Origin: Candidatus Gastranaerophilales bacterium
GTDB lineage: Bacteria; Cyanobacteriota; Vampirovibrionia; Gastranaerophilales; Gastranaerophilaceae
Reading direction: 5' to 3'
Assembly (NCBI GenBank): GCA_944325895.1
Contig: CALVCA010000002.1
Coordinates: 62,001 to 126,000 of the forward strand
Length of the DNA: 64,000 nt
Notes under the pieces: generated by a model
Database searches by the model: none
What the model was told of the DNA's origin: nothing
The model's input: only the letters and a program-made list of their open reading frames with translations
Shown here: piece by piece, positions 53,520 to 62,177 of the stretch
Layout of the letters: each line of letters starts with the position of its first letter
How positions within the stretch are numbered: the stretch's first letter is position 1
Program-made: the position numbers and the translations under genes

Positions 53520-55222
53520 TCCTCGTTACCTGAATAATAATGGTTAAACAACTCGACAATATGTATATTATTACTGTTATTAATAAAATTATAAATATCC
53601 AAAAGATTATAATCACTTAAAATTTTCTTATCTTCTTCCTTAAAAACAATATGACTTTCGGTTAAGAAAACATCAATTATTTTATCTAAAGATATTGATA
53701 AAAATACGTCAACAATATTTTTGTCAAAATGCGAACCTGAATCATTTATCAAAATTTTAATAACATTCGCAATAGGCATTTTATCACGATAGTGACGTTT
53801 TGATGTAATAGCATCGAAAACATCTGAAACCGCTAAAATTCTGCCGCCAAAAGGAATATTTTCACCGCTTAAATGCCGATAATAACCTGTACCATCCCAT
53901 TTTTCATGATGAGAACAAGCAATATCCGTTATCAATTTAAAATCATCAGACATATGAATTTTATCCAAAATATCATGAGTAATTTTAACATGCTGCTGGA
54001 TATGTGCATATTCTTCAGGAGTTAATTTACCTTCTTTTTGCAAAACAGAATCTTTAATTCCGATTTTTCCTATATCATGCAAAATAGCAGCTTTTTCAAT
54101 AATTTCTTTGTCATGCAAATTCATATTCAAAGCGTTAACAATCAACATTGCATACAATTTAACTCGGCTGGAATGACCGGATGTAATCTTGTCACGAGCA
54201 TCAATAGACGTTGCAAGCGTATCAATAAAACTGTCAAACAGTTGTTTTTGTTCTTTATATAACTCTTTTTGCTGCTCAAAAAGCTGAGCATTTTCCAAAG
54301 CTATACTGGCACTGCCGCCTATGGCAACCAATAAATCTTCATCATTTTTCGTAAACACACCGTTAAGTTTATTCAGAACCTGAAATGCTCCGATAATTTC
54401 CTGATTATTATTTTTTATTGGCATACAAAGAATTGATTTTGTATGATAACCTGATTTAATATCTACATCTTTATTAAATCGAGGATCAGTGTAGGCATCT
54501 GCAATATTAACACTTTCGCCGGTTTTTGCGACATAACCTGCAAGCCCTTTATCAGCCGGAAAACGTATTTCTTCCATCCCTAAAGCTACTTTAGACCACA
54601 ATTCATTTTTTTCTTTGTCATATATAAATACAGTACACCTATCAGCCTGTAGAGCATTTTTTGTTTCTTCCGCAATAACTTTTAATAATACATCTATATC
54701 AGTCAATGCTGTAATTGAACGCCCAATTTTTACAAGCGAAACCAACGGATCGCTTTTGGTAGGTAATGAATAATCCAAACCGTTTTCAACCTGATTTATT
54801 CTAGTATTTATATAATCTGCCATTAAAAATTCATCATTTTTTTCCGCAAATTTTTTAGCATTGTTATAATGTAAAAGTGCAACATCACTATTATGTTCGT
54901 TAAAATTTATATTTCCCTGAACAATTTCCGCAAAAAGTTTTGCCGTATCGCTTTTTGAATATTGTGCCATATAAACCGCATCATTTACAATTTGCAAAAC
55001 ATCATCGTAACTTTCAAAATTACCTAAATAAGCTGACAATGCACCCAAACTCATACATACCGAAATATATTCGCTGGATTTTAAAACAGTAAAAATCTTT
55101 TGAGCTTGTGCAAATTTATTTTTTGCAGACTCATAATTTTTATCATTTAAATCACTTATCCCCTTACGGATTAAGTCTTTCGCTTCTATTTCCGAATTAA
55201 CATTTACCACTTCTGTCATCAA
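53516..55222 (-). CDS. GAF and HD-GYP domain phosphodiesterase, 568 aa
   Basis: The N-terminal ~160 residues are helical and TPR-like (KNKFAQAQKIFTVLKSSEYI). A GAF domain spans about 180-320 (TDIDVLLKVIAEETKNALQA, GMEEIRFPADKGLAGYVAKT). An HD-GYP domain spans about 340-500: HSSRVKLYA, the HD pair in AAILHDIGKIGIKD, and SHHEKWDGTGYY. The signature Pro is replaced, reading GYY rather than GYP, but the metal-binding His/Asp residues remain, so c-di-GMP hydrolysis is possible. First gene of the signalling operon. Confidence 0.9.
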   Translation of the reverse strand: MMTEVVNVNSEIEAKDLIRKGISDLNDKNYESAKNKFAQAQKIFTVLKSSEYISVCMSLGALSAYLGNFESYDDVLQIVNDAVYMAQYSKSDTAKLFAEIVQGNINFNEHNSDVALLHYNNAKKFAEKNDEFLMADYINTRINQVENGLDYSLPTKSDPLVSLVKIGRSITALTDIDVLLKVIAEETKNALQADRCTVFIYDKEKNELWSKVALGMEEIRFPADKGLAGYVAKTGESVNIADAYTDPRFNKDVDIKSGYHTKSILCMPIKNNNQEIIGAFQVLNKLNGVFTKNDEDLLVAIGGSASIALENAQLFEQQKELYKEQKQLFDSFIDTLATSIDARDKITSGHSSRVKLYAMLIVNALNMNLHDKEIIEKAAILHDIGKIGIKDSVLQKEGKLTPEEYAHIQQHVKITHDILDKIHMSDDFKLITDIACSHHEKWDGTGYYRHLSGENIPFGGRILAVSDVFDAITSKRHYRDKMPIANVIKILINDSGSHFDKNIVDVFLSISLDKIIDVFLTESHIVFKEEDKKILSDYNLLDIYNFINNSNNIHIVELFNHYYSGNED

Positions 55223-55358
55223 TCACAACCTCTTTTAAATTAATTGTACAATATTTTATCAAATTTTTCAAAAATAGTTACATTTTTTCAAAAATAATTT
55301 ATGTATATGAGGTAAAAAACAAATTAATGCACTAAAATAAAAAACAAGGAGAATAAAT

Positions 55359-55874
55359 ATGGCAGATAATTTTCAAACACTAAAATGTCCGGCTTGTCAA
55401 AAAGAGATGACAAAAGTATTTGTGCCGTCAGAAGGTGTAAATATAGATATATGTCTTGACGGATGCGGCGGAATGTATTTTGACACAAGAGAGTTTAAAT
55501 ATTTTGACGAACAGCATGAAAATATAGACGAAATTTTAAAAGCAATTGAAGGCAAAACTTTTACCCCTGTGAACGAAAAACTCCCGAGGACATGTCCTGT
55601 TTGCGGAGCAAGAATGGTTAAAAATTATACAAGCACAAAACAAGAAGTCCAAATTGATGAATGTTATGCCTGCGGCGGTAAATTTTTAGATCACGGCGAA
55701 CTTGAAAAAATAAGAGCGGAATATGCAACAGAAGAAGACAGACGTGATGATATGATGAAAGCCGTATATGATACGGTAGGTGTTGAAATCAAACGTTTAG
55801 ACGCAGAAACTGCAAAACTTCGTGCCGAACGTTCCTTGATGAAAAAATTATTTGATAAAATGATTTACGGTTAA
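55359..55874 (+). CDS. zinc-ribbon protein with two TFIIB-type CxxC pairs, 171 aa
   Basis: Two copies of a zf-TFIIB-like unit: LKCPACQKEM with CLDGCGGMYFDTREFKYF, then RTCPVCGARM with DECYACGGKFLDHGELEKI. Each has two CxxC halves and the GG(K/M)(Y/F)(L/F)D motif of the family. A charged helical tail follows (LDAETAKLRAERSLMKKLFD). Presumed cytoplasmic metal-binding adaptor of unknown role. AAGGAG 9 nt before the ATG. The stop is 12 bp from the convergent prepilin D. Confidence 0.85.
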   Translation: MADNFQTLKCPACQKEMTKVFVPSEGVNIDICLDGCGGMYFDTREFKYFDEQHENIDEILKAIEGKTFTPVNEKLPRTCPVCGARMVKNYTSTKQEVQIDECYACGGKFLDHGELEKIRAEYATEEDRRDDMMKAVYDTVGVEIKRLDAETAKLRAERSLMKKLFDKMIYG

Positions 55875-55886
55875 TTGTTCGCAATA

Positions 55887-56799
55887 CTAATCAAAAGGAT
55901 AATCTTCGGAGATTTTCCATCCGTTGCGTATTATTTTGTCAGCACAACAAAAACCATTTCCGTTTGGTTTGCAATTATCATTAACATAATTATTATTGTC
56001 CTTATAACAATAAGGTCTGACTACATTTTTATCAAAATCTATAACAAATACAAATACGTCCTTTCCAAAAGTGTTTGGACCGTTTACCCCGTTTATATCC
56101 ACAAAAATTCTTTGCATAGATGTATATTTTGCAACGTTATTTCCGTTTTCTTCTAAAACCCAGGACATAACATAAATTAACAAAATAGTACCATCATTCA
56201 ATCTCACACAAATTCTACCGTTTGAATAAATAGTTTTAATTGAAAATTGATAAAGACTGCCGTCTAATAAAGAATATCCAAAATCATCACTACTATAAGG
56301 TGATTGAAAATCAGGGATGACATCTTTTACTTTTAAATAAGGTAACCAATAAGTATTAAAAAACTTTTTTGTTGTATCTGCTGTGACTTCTGCTCCTATT
56401 TTTAAATAATTATTTACAGAACCATTTTCATAAAAAGAACGAAGAATTAATTGATTCAATACAGAATTAACCTTCTTAAGTTGTGAAACTGTTTGTTTTT
56501 TCTTATATGTCACGACTAAATTCGGAATAGTCATAGCGGCAACAATTCCGATAATCCCGAGGGTGATAAGCACCTCGGCGAGGGTGAAAGCGGCACAACG
56601 ATTATTGTCAAATGTACTGGGGGTTGGGTGGTATACGTCATCCTGAGGCTTTAGCCGAAGGATCTCTTTAATAATTTTATTTAAAAAATTTTCCTTTATC
56701 TTAACAAAAATCCGGCTAATATATTTCCAACGATTAGCAGTAAAAGCTTTTCTGACTAAGCTTTGAGCAAGCCGCCCCCCCCCCTATTTCATATTTCAT
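55887..56799 (-). CDS. prepilin D: type IV pilin-like gene, poly-G register OFF as sequenced
   Basis: ATG 56799 (AAAGGAG 9 nt upstream) reads MKYEI, then a G10 run shifts it to a TAA 17 codons past the tract. With G9 the frame is open through a 70-residue leader (RLAQSLVRKAFTANRWKYIS...) to TFDNNRCAAFTLAEV and the pilin body to 55887. The Met of the short leader is replaced by Thr (ACA), so no conventional start exists next to the prepilin signal; the frame otherwise first meets a GTG inside the signal helix. The body contains VDINGVNGPNTFGKDVFVF and a Cys-rich C-terminus (GFCCADKI) like copy C. The promoter is TTGCAA-N17-TATATT. Confidence 0.75.
56640..56663 (-). repeat. palindromic repeat inside the prepilin D leader
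   Basis: An imperfect hairpin built on ATCCTGAGGCT and AGCCGAAGGAT (9 of 11 pairs). It is encoded in frame in the long leader. Related TCATTCTGAGCG and TCATCCTGAGCG elements occur in the leaders of copies A, B and C, joined to GGTGCTACGCACGTA. It resembles dispersed palindromic repeats seen in many genomes. Confidence 0.6.
56775..56784 (-). repeat. homopolymer G10 tract in prepilin D (out of frame)
   Basis: Ten C on the plus strand, G on the coding strand, 15 nt after the A of the ATG. Same right flank (CGGCTTGCTCAAAGC) as copy B. One G fewer opens the frame into the prepilin. Confidence 0.85.
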
Positions 56800-56818
56800 C
56801 AGACAATCTCCTTTATAA

Positions 56819-56847
56819 AATATAACACTTACGTCAAATTTTTGCAA
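56819..56847 (-). promoter_or_regulatory. promoter of prepilin D
   Basis: On the minus strand TTGCAA (56847-56842), a 17-bp spacer and TATATT (56824-56819), ending 20 nt before the start codon. It lies directly after the HU terminator, so the gene is independently transcribed. Confidence 0.55.
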
Positions 56848-56850
56848 TAA

Positions 56851-56875
56851 AAAGAGCCAGCAGTGCCGGCTCTTT
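56851..56875 (-). terminator. rho-independent terminator of the HU gene
   Basis: Stem AAAGAGCC/GGCTCTTT plus an inner GC pair around a mismatch. On the minus strand it is followed by TTATTGC. It lies 13 bp after the HU stop. Confidence 0.8.
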
Positions 56876-56888
56876 TACCAAAAAATTA

Positions 56889-57161
56889 CTATTTAACCAA
56901 TTCTTTGAATTTTTTACCAGCAGAAAATGCAGGAACTGTTTTAGCAGCAATTTTCAATACTGCACCTGTTTGAGGATTTCTACCAGTTCTAGCAGCTCTC
57001 TTACGCGGTTCGAATGTACCAAAACCAACTAATGTTACTTTTTTACCTTTAGCAACAGTTTTTTGAATTGTTTCTAAAGTTGCTGCAATAACGTCAGCAG
57101 ATGCTTTTTGAGAAACTTTTGCTTTTTTTGATACTTCTTTTACTAATTCTTCTTTGTTCAT
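56889..57161 (-). CDS. hup: HU-family DNA-binding protein
   Basis: 90 residues, the family length. MNKEELVKEVSKKAKVSQKA, KKVTLVGFGTFEPRKRAART, the arm motif GRNPQTGAVLKIAAKTVPAF and FSAGKKFKELVK match HU. It bends and compacts DNA as a dimer. Only this HU copy is in the window. It has a strong promoter (TTGCCA-N16-TATAAT) and its own terminator. Confidence 0.97.
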   Translation of the reverse strand: MNKEELVKEVSKKAKVSQKASADVIAATLETIQKTVAKGKKVTLVGFGTFEPRKRAARTGRNPQTGAVLKIAAKTVPAFSAGKKFKELVK

Positions 57162-57235
57162 TACGAACCTCCTTCTTCCTTTCGCCTACCCAGAAACCAT
57201 CTCTCTGTGCATGCTTTTGTATATCGACAAAACTT

Positions 57236-57263
57236 ATTATAGCATTTTTTTTTGTTTTGGCAA
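57236..57263 (-). promoter_or_regulatory. promoter of the HU gene
   Basis: On the minus strand TTGCCA (57263-57258), a 16-bp spacer containing a run of nine A, and a perfect TATAAT (57241-57236), about 75 nt before the ATG. Confidence 0.65.
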
Positions 57264-57359
57264 GTACTTTTTTAAAAAATTCTTAAATATATACTGAATA
57301 TACGACATAATACACAGCCAAAAACCAGTAAATACAATAACTTACAGGTATATAAAACT

Positions 57360-58238
57360 TTAATTATAGTATTCTGGATTTATACGTGCAAAACGCACAT
57401 TTTTGTAAAAATATTGTAAAATTTGGTATGCATTATAGCCCTGCTTTGCTAAATTATTAGCCCCATGCTGGGACATACCGACACCATGCCCGTTTTTCTT
57501 TACGTTATCATCAAAAGAGGGAACGGAACGAATAAACGGTAAATCACTCCCCCATGCCGCAGAGGCATTTATTGTCTGACCGCCGGCGGATGCAGAGTAA
57601 TATGCCGGTATAATTTTTAAATCATATATCAAAACAAGTCCTTTTGTATCATCTACAATTTGGTTTGTTTTAGCTGTTTCGCTTGAGGCTCCGCCATATA
57701 CCTGATCTTCCGTTGTATCGTTTAAATCATAACCGTATTTTGCACGTTTACCTAAATTAGCCAAAGCAAAACTTCTTGCTGCAATCGCCTGAGCTTTTAA
57801 AGCTTCCGCTTCCCATCCTGAGGGCATTTCTGACGGTAAAACCCCTTTTATGTAATCTTCTATATTTACATTATTAATAACTGTTAATTTACCGTCTTTA
57901 TTTTGTATCATTAAATTTCCACGATACCATTTATTTTTAACACTTACAAACCCAGGAGTTTCTGTTTTTAAAACAACATTATCACTGTCTATTTTATAAT
58001 ATTTCCCGTTATATTTTATAGCAATTTTATTCCTGTACGGACGGATTTCATATCCACGCATCGCATCCAGCGAGCATATACTATGATTTGTATTTGCATC
58101 AATAATAACAGCCGCAACACTGGCACCGACACCTATACTTTTCACATCGGTTTGAAGCCCAATTTTTATTGCATAACTTGGAGCTTGCATCAAAATATTA
58201 ATAAAAAATATAAAAAATATTACAACAATCTTTTTCAC
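57360..58238 (-). CDS. SpoIID/LytB domain protein, secreted, 292 aa
   Basis: Signal peptide at the N-terminus (IVVIFFIFFINILMQAPSYA). Then an SH3-like front part and the SpoIID core: VNIEDYIKGVLPSEMPSGWE, AEALKAQAIAARSFAL, AYYSASAGGQTINAS and NGHGVGMSQHGANNLA. Catalytic Glu in SEMP is retained. It is about half the length of the other SpoIID-like protein (34303-36012) and lacks its C-terminal domain. Probably a peptidoglycan-remodelling enzyme. This organism shows no sporulation genes here, so the name reflects the domain only. Confidence 0.9.
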   Translation of the reverse strand: MKKIVVIFFIFFINILMQAPSYAIKIGLQTDVKSIGVGASVAAVIIDANTNHSICSLDAMRGYEIRPYRNKIAIKYNGKYYKIDSDNVVLKTETPGFVSVKNKWYRGNLMIQNKDGKLTVINNVNIEDYIKGVLPSEMPSGWEAEALKAQAIAARSFALANLGKRAKYGYDLNDTTEDQVYGGASSETAKTNQIVDDTKGLVLIYDLKIIPAYYSASAGGQTINASAAWGSDLPFIRSVPSFDDNVKKNGHGVGMSQHGANNLAKQGYNAYQILQYFYKNVRFARINPEYYN

Positions 58239-58272
58239 AAAACTATTATAACATATTTAATAATCAAATTAC

Positions 58273-58827
58273 TTAAGCCATATAGTCGATTTTTGAACTT
58301 TTTCCTGACCAATTTGTCTTAACTTCTTTTGCCATATTTTTCCCTAACGCTTCACCAACAGAATAAGAACCGATAGATGCCCCGACAAACAGCAGACCTT
58401 TTATAACAGCACCCATTTTACTACCTACAGGTAATTTTTTAATCAGCTTTGGCAAAATTTTCTTAGCAACTGCCTCGCCGGCAAACATAGTAGCCAATGC
58501 AGCACCTTCTTTTATTCCGGTAGAAATTTTATCATCTGACCTAAAAACTTTTATACCGCTTGAAATACAAATCAACGGATTGACATTCTTTGTTGCCCAA
58601 TTAACACCTTTTATTCCATATCTGACAATCTTACTTTTATCAGCCCACTTATCAAAAAGTTTTGTCGTAAGTTCAGCACCTTTTGCAATAGCTTTATTAT
58701 ACTTTGCTGCCTGATTTACAACATTAATTGATTGAGCAGCCGCAACTGGAGCTCTGCCGACGTCACCATGCTGGGTTTTATCAACGTTTCTACATGCAAA
58801 TATTGCTGATGAAATTATATTAGACAT
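58273..58827 (-). CDS. hypothetical membrane-associated protein, 184 aa
   Basis: Not recognised. Begins MSNIISSAIFACRNVDK at ATG 58827; a GTG four codons upstream is the only other start and has no ribosome site. The middle is alkaline and Ala/Lys-rich (KYNKAIAKGAELTTKLFDKW), and the C-terminal half has two hydrophobic segments: AALATMFAGEAVAKKILPKL and VIKGLLFVGASIGSYSVGEA. It ends with a small charged tail. It resembles in style the 96-aa and 128-aa small membrane proteins of this window but shares no clear motif with them. Confidence 0.65.
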   Translation of the reverse strand: MSNIISSAIFACRNVDKTQHGDVGRAPVAAAQSINVVNQAAKYNKAIAKGAELTTKLFDKWADKSKIVRYGIKGVNWATKNVNPLICISSGIKVFRSDDKISTGIKEGAALATMFAGEAVAKKILPKLIKKLPVGSKMGAVIKGLLFVGASIGSYSVGEALGKNMAKEVKTNWSGKSSKIDYMA

Positions 58828-58957
58828 ATTTATACACACCTATCTACAAATATATAAAGTGTTTTATTATAAAAAAATTGCATTTTTTTAAGAAATATTT
58901 ACATTTTTAACAAATATAAAATTGCTATTTATACAAAAACTGTTATAATAATAGTTA

Positions 58958-59566
58958 ATGAAAAAATTTTTTATATTTTTAATATTAATATTTGGCTTAT
59001 CAACATTTACAGAATCGGCAGAATTAGACAATGTACAATTACCTATGCGAAATTATGACGGCATAGAATTACCTGCCGGAACTTTTATACCAATAATTAA
59101 TACACAAGATATCTCAACACAATATTGCCCTGAAGGATACAAAGTAAAATTTATTTCCACAAGCGATTTATACATGTATGATACAAACGTAATACCGAAA
59201 GGGACAGTATTTTACGGATACATTGAAAAAATACACGAACCTGTTGTGGGTACACACGCATCAATGAAAATAAAAATAACAAAACTGGTTTTACAGGATA
59301 CATTTGAAATCCCGATAAAAGGTTATATTTATACATCAAACAATAATCTTATAGGCGGCGGATTAACAGCTCCTGAAGAATATACGACTGTTCCGCACTA
59401 TCAACAAAGATTTCAAGGGAACTTTTGGTCGCATAGAGGACCAACTCTTCAAATACGTCCCGGCGGCAAAAGAAAAATGGGAGAGCATACAAGAGTCAAT
59501 GCCGGCGAAGAAGGAATTATTGTATTGACAGCCCCGGCCTGGATAACACATACCTTAACAAATTGA
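58958..59566 (+). CDS. secreted protein, paralogue of the next gene (VirB10/TrbI-like beta domain?), 202 aa
   Basis: A signal peptide (FFIFLILIFGLSTFTESA) leads to a beta-rich domain with the pattern LPAGTFIPIINTQDIS, STSDLYMYDTNVIPKGTVFY and IKITKLVLQDTFEIPIKGYI. This pattern (AGT.IP, an ...IPKGT turn and a late rl..PdG-like strand) recalls the C-terminal domain of VirB10/TrbI; that is only a resemblance. A perfect TATAAT at 58944-58949 puts transcription start within 2 nt of the ATG. It directly precedes a paralogue and a tonB-exbBD operon, all on the plus strand. Confidence 0.65.
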   Translation: MKKFFIFLILIFGLSTFTESAELDNVQLPMRNYDGIELPAGTFIPIINTQDISTQYCPEGYKVKFISTSDLYMYDTNVIPKGTVFYGYIEKIHEPVVGTHASMKIKITKLVLQDTFEIPIKGYIYTSNNNLIGGGLTAPEEYTTVPHYQQRFQGNFWSHRGPTLQIRPGGKRKMGEHTRVNAGEEGIIVLTAPAWITHTLTN

Positions 59567-59611
59567 CATTAGAATTATAATATTTTACAATATTAAAAAA
59601 GGGGAGAGCTT

Positions 59612-60358
59612 ATGGTCAAAAAAAATTTAATTTTAATTGCTGCAATAATTATAGGAACAACATCTGCAATTGCCGCAAACAATTATAATTATACAGAGAA
59701 CACACCTGTGCCTTTATATCAACCTAATAATTATCCGCAAAATAATTATAATATAAATAATGGAACCTTAAAAGGCAGTGTCGTGTCCGTACCGGCAGGA
59801 CAGCAATTTAAAACAATTGTTACAACCCCTCTGAGTTCCCAAACTTTGACTCTCGGGCAAAATGTAACATTAGCACTGGGCTCTGATTTTTATTACGGAA
59901 ATAATTTAATAGCTCCGGCAGGAAGTTCTGTTACAGGAACAGTACTGGAAGTTTCAAAAGCTAAACACGGCAGCATAAACGGAAAACTTTTAATAAGATT
60001 TACGCAACTTGTAACTCCGTATGGAATTCAAATTCCGATATCCGCCGTAATCAAAACCGATGATAACACAGGTGTATTAATAGGCGGTACAAAACTTGAT
60101 GTCACAAAAGAATATACAAAAGATATTGCTGTAGGAACAGGTGCAGGTGCCTTATCAGGTGTTGTATTCGGAGCACTTTCCGGAGGCAGCGTAGGTAAAG
60201 GTGCAGCTTTAGGCACAGCTGTTGGTGCAGGCGGAGGCTTGGTAAAATCTCTTTGGGATAAAGGAAATGATGTTGAAATCCCTGCCAACGCTTCTATAGA
60301 CCTGGTTCTTACACAACCTATTACAGTAAGCCCTGCTGTAAACCAATCCAATTATTAG
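59612..60358 (+). CDS. secreted protein with VirB10/TrbI-like beta domain and glycine-zipper segment, 248 aa
   Basis: Signal peptide (LILIAAIIIGTTSAIA), an Asn/Tyr/Pro-rich stretch (about 25-50), then the same beta domain as the preceding protein: VPAGQQFKTIVTTPLSSQTL, LIAPAGSSVTGTVLEV and LLIRFTQLVTPYGIQIPISA. A Gly/Ala-rich segment follows (about 178-205, GAGALSGVVFGALSGGSVGK), typical of glycine zippers that cross or line a membrane, and a last strand DLVLTQPITVSP. AAAGGGGAG lies before the ATG. It may be an envelope-spanning part of the TonB-ExbBD system encoded next; inferred from position only. Confidence 0.65.
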   Translation: MVKKNLILIAAIIIGTTSAIAANNYNYTENTPVPLYQPNNYPQNNYNINNGTLKGSVVSVPAGQQFKTIVTTPLSSQTLTLGQNVTLALGSDFYYGNNLIAPAGSSVTGTVLEVSKAKHGSINGKLLIRFTQLVTPYGIQIPISAVIKTDDNTGVLIGGTKLDVTKEYTKDIAVGTGAGALSGVVFGALSGGSVGKGAALGTAVGAGGGLVKSLWDKGNDVEIPANASIDLVLTQPITVSPAVNQSNY

Positions 60359-60414
60359 TAAATTAGGCAATAATTTTATTTTAAATTTAAAATAAAATTA
60401 TTTAGGAAAAGAAA

Positions 60415-61512
60415 ATGTCTATATTAGGGAAATATACAAATTTAACAGATAAAGAAGAAACGTCCTTTGGATATATAATGCCGACAATGTTAAAGGAAGA
60501 CAAAGACGAGCTGCCTTTTAAAAATGCCGTTATTATCTCGACAATTTTACACCCGTTAACACTTGGCTTAATTTGGCTTTTTATAGCAATATTGACCCTT
60601 TTAGGCATAAATTTAGTATTATTTGAAAAACCAAAACCTAAAATGAACGATATAGAATTTGTTTTAGTAGACAAAGAAGGAATACCTAAAGATAAAAATA
60701 CAAAATATAGATCTGCTATAAATTCACGGACAGGCGGGAAAAATGACCCTAAAAAACTGGTTTCAATGCCGTCATCGCCAAAACAAGCCGCAGCACCTGC
60801 CGCACCTACTGCGGCAAGCAAAAAAAATGTACAACAGCCTGTAAAACAGCCTCAAACTGTGAAACAGCCGGTACAACAAGCTACTAAACCTCAGCAAGTT
60901 CAGTCAAAACCACAGCCGCCAACGGCAAGACCTTCAATAAAACCGCCATCAACACCAAAAGCAATACCAAAACCAACATCAGCATTCAAAATTCCGGTAC
61001 CTTCAGGTGGACAAAAATCAGGCAGCTACTCGACAGGACCCATAAGTGGTTCGGGTACGGCCGCAAAAAGCGGCGGCAGCTACGCTCCTACTCCGTCACT
61101 TGCACCAACCGGCGGCAGTAGTGCCGGTACAAGATTAGCTACCGGCGGAGGAGGAACAGGTAACATCGGAAATCCAGGCGGAGGAGGCGGGGCACCAGGT
61201 ATTGATGCCATAAGAGAACCTGACTTCGGACCTTATATGAGAGATCTTCAAAGAAGAATTAAGATGAATTGGGATCCGCCAAAAGGCAACGAAAGCAAAC
61301 GTGTTGTTCTGCTGTTTAAAATAGCCAAAGACGGACGTCTGCTTAGCTGCCGGGTATTCAAATCATCAGGACTACAAAGTGCGGACAATGCCGCATTAAA
61401 TGCGGTTAAACTAACCGCACCTTTCAGACCTTTGCCCGCAGATTTCAGAGGATCTGATATAGATATACAATTTACGTTTGACTATAACGTATTTGGAGCA
61501 GCACAATTTTAG
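60415..61512 (+). CDS. TonB-family energy transducer, 365 aa
   Basis: A cytoplasmic N-terminus (~40 residues) precedes one transmembrane helix (about 50-70, LTLGLIWLFIAILTLLGINL). Then comes a long periplasmic Pro/Gln/Lys and Gly/Ser-rich linker (about 110-265) and a C-terminal TonB domain: YMRDLQRRIKMNWDPPKGNE, RVVLLFKIAKDGRLLSCRVF and LNAVKLTAPFRPLPADF. It transmits proton-motive force to outer-membrane proteins. Followed 14 bp later by exbB. The absence of a nearby receptor gene leaves the cargo unknown. AGGA upstream of the ATG. Confidence 0.88.
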   Translation: MSILGKYTNLTDKEETSFGYIMPTMLKEDKDELPFKNAVIISTILHPLTLGLIWLFIAILTLLGINLVLFEKPKPKMNDIEFVLVDKEGIPKDKNTKYRSAINSRTGGKNDPKKLVSMPSSPKQAAAPAAPTAASKKNVQQPVKQPQTVKQPVQQATKPQQVQSKPQPPTARPSIKPPSTPKAIPKPTSAFKIPVPSGGQKSGSYSTGPISGSGTAAKSGGSYAPTPSLAPTGGSSAGTRLATGGGGTGNIGNPGGGGGAPGIDAIREPDFGPYMRDLQRRIKMNWDPPKGNESKRVVLLFKIAKDGRLLSCRVFKSSGLQSADNAALNAVKLTAPFRPLPADFRGSDIDIQFTFDYNVFGAAQF

Positions 61513-61526
61513 ATGAGGATAAAATT

Positions 61527-62174
61527 ATGGATTTATTATTACATTCAATTAAATTAGATTGGCCAGTACTAACACCGATTGCAATATGTTCAATTTTAGT
61601 CGTGGCAGTTGTTATCAAGAAAATTTATCTTTTTTCAAAAAACAAAAGAGATATAAATCGTCTTATTCCAAGGCTGCAAAGAGCATTAGCAAAAAAAGAT
61701 TTTAAAGAAGCACAAGAAATTGCTACAGATTGCGGCGGAGTATACGGCATAGTTATACGAGAAGGAGTAAGAATTTTTACTGAACAAAGAGAAGGATTTT
61801 CCCGCTCCTTTGATATTGCAGCTGAATTAGCAATAAGAAAATTAGAAAGATTTTTAACAATACTTGGAACCATTGGCGGCGTAGCACCATTTTTAGGGTT
61901 GTTCGGAACTGTTGTAAGAATACTTTATACATTCCAGGATTTAGCAGTGCAAGGAAATCAATCGGCAGCTGTAGCAATGGGGATAGGCTCTGCATTAATA
62001 GCTACAGCCTTTGGTCTTGGTGTTGCAATTGTCGCAGTAATATTTTACAACTCTTTCCAATCCATAGTAAAACGCTATGAAGAAAATTTCCAGTTAATTA
62101 AATTATTATTCTTGAGTTTTGCAGACTCGGAAGAAAATGAAACTTCTGTTGCACCTAAATATATAAAGGATTAA
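61527..62174 (+). CDS. exbB: ExbB/TolQ-family proton channel protein
   Basis: 215 residues with three membrane helices (about 15-34, then about 115-137 and 155-180) and the conserved middle block LTILGTIGGVAPFLGLFGTV followed by GIGSALIATAFGLGVAIVAV. This is the MotA/TolQ/ExbB channel family. With the ExbD partners it forms the proton-powered motor that drives TonB. Gene order tonB-exbB-exbD-exbD, gaps of 14 and 3 bp. Confidence 0.93.
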   Translation: MDLLLHSIKLDWPVLTPIAICSILVVAVVIKKIYLFSKNKRDINRLIPRLQRALAKKDFKEAQEIATDCGGVYGIVIREGVRIFTEQREGFSRSFDIAAELAIRKLERFLTILGTIGGVAPFLGLFGTVVRILYTFQDLAVQGNQSAAVAMGIGSALIATAFGLGVAIVAVIFYNSFQSIVKRYEENFQLIKLLFLSFADSEENETSVAPKYIKD

Positions 62175-62177
62175 CCA

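Noticed and set aside
55875-56156. Plus-strand frame opposite prepilin D
   Set aside because: It is the shadow of the pilin coding sequence without a ribosome site.
11367-56784. Homopolymer lengths as simple sequencing error
   Set aside because: Not rejected outright, but four independent genes have the tract at the same place with conserved flanks and one copy is in frame. Errors could change individual registers, so raw reads are needed.
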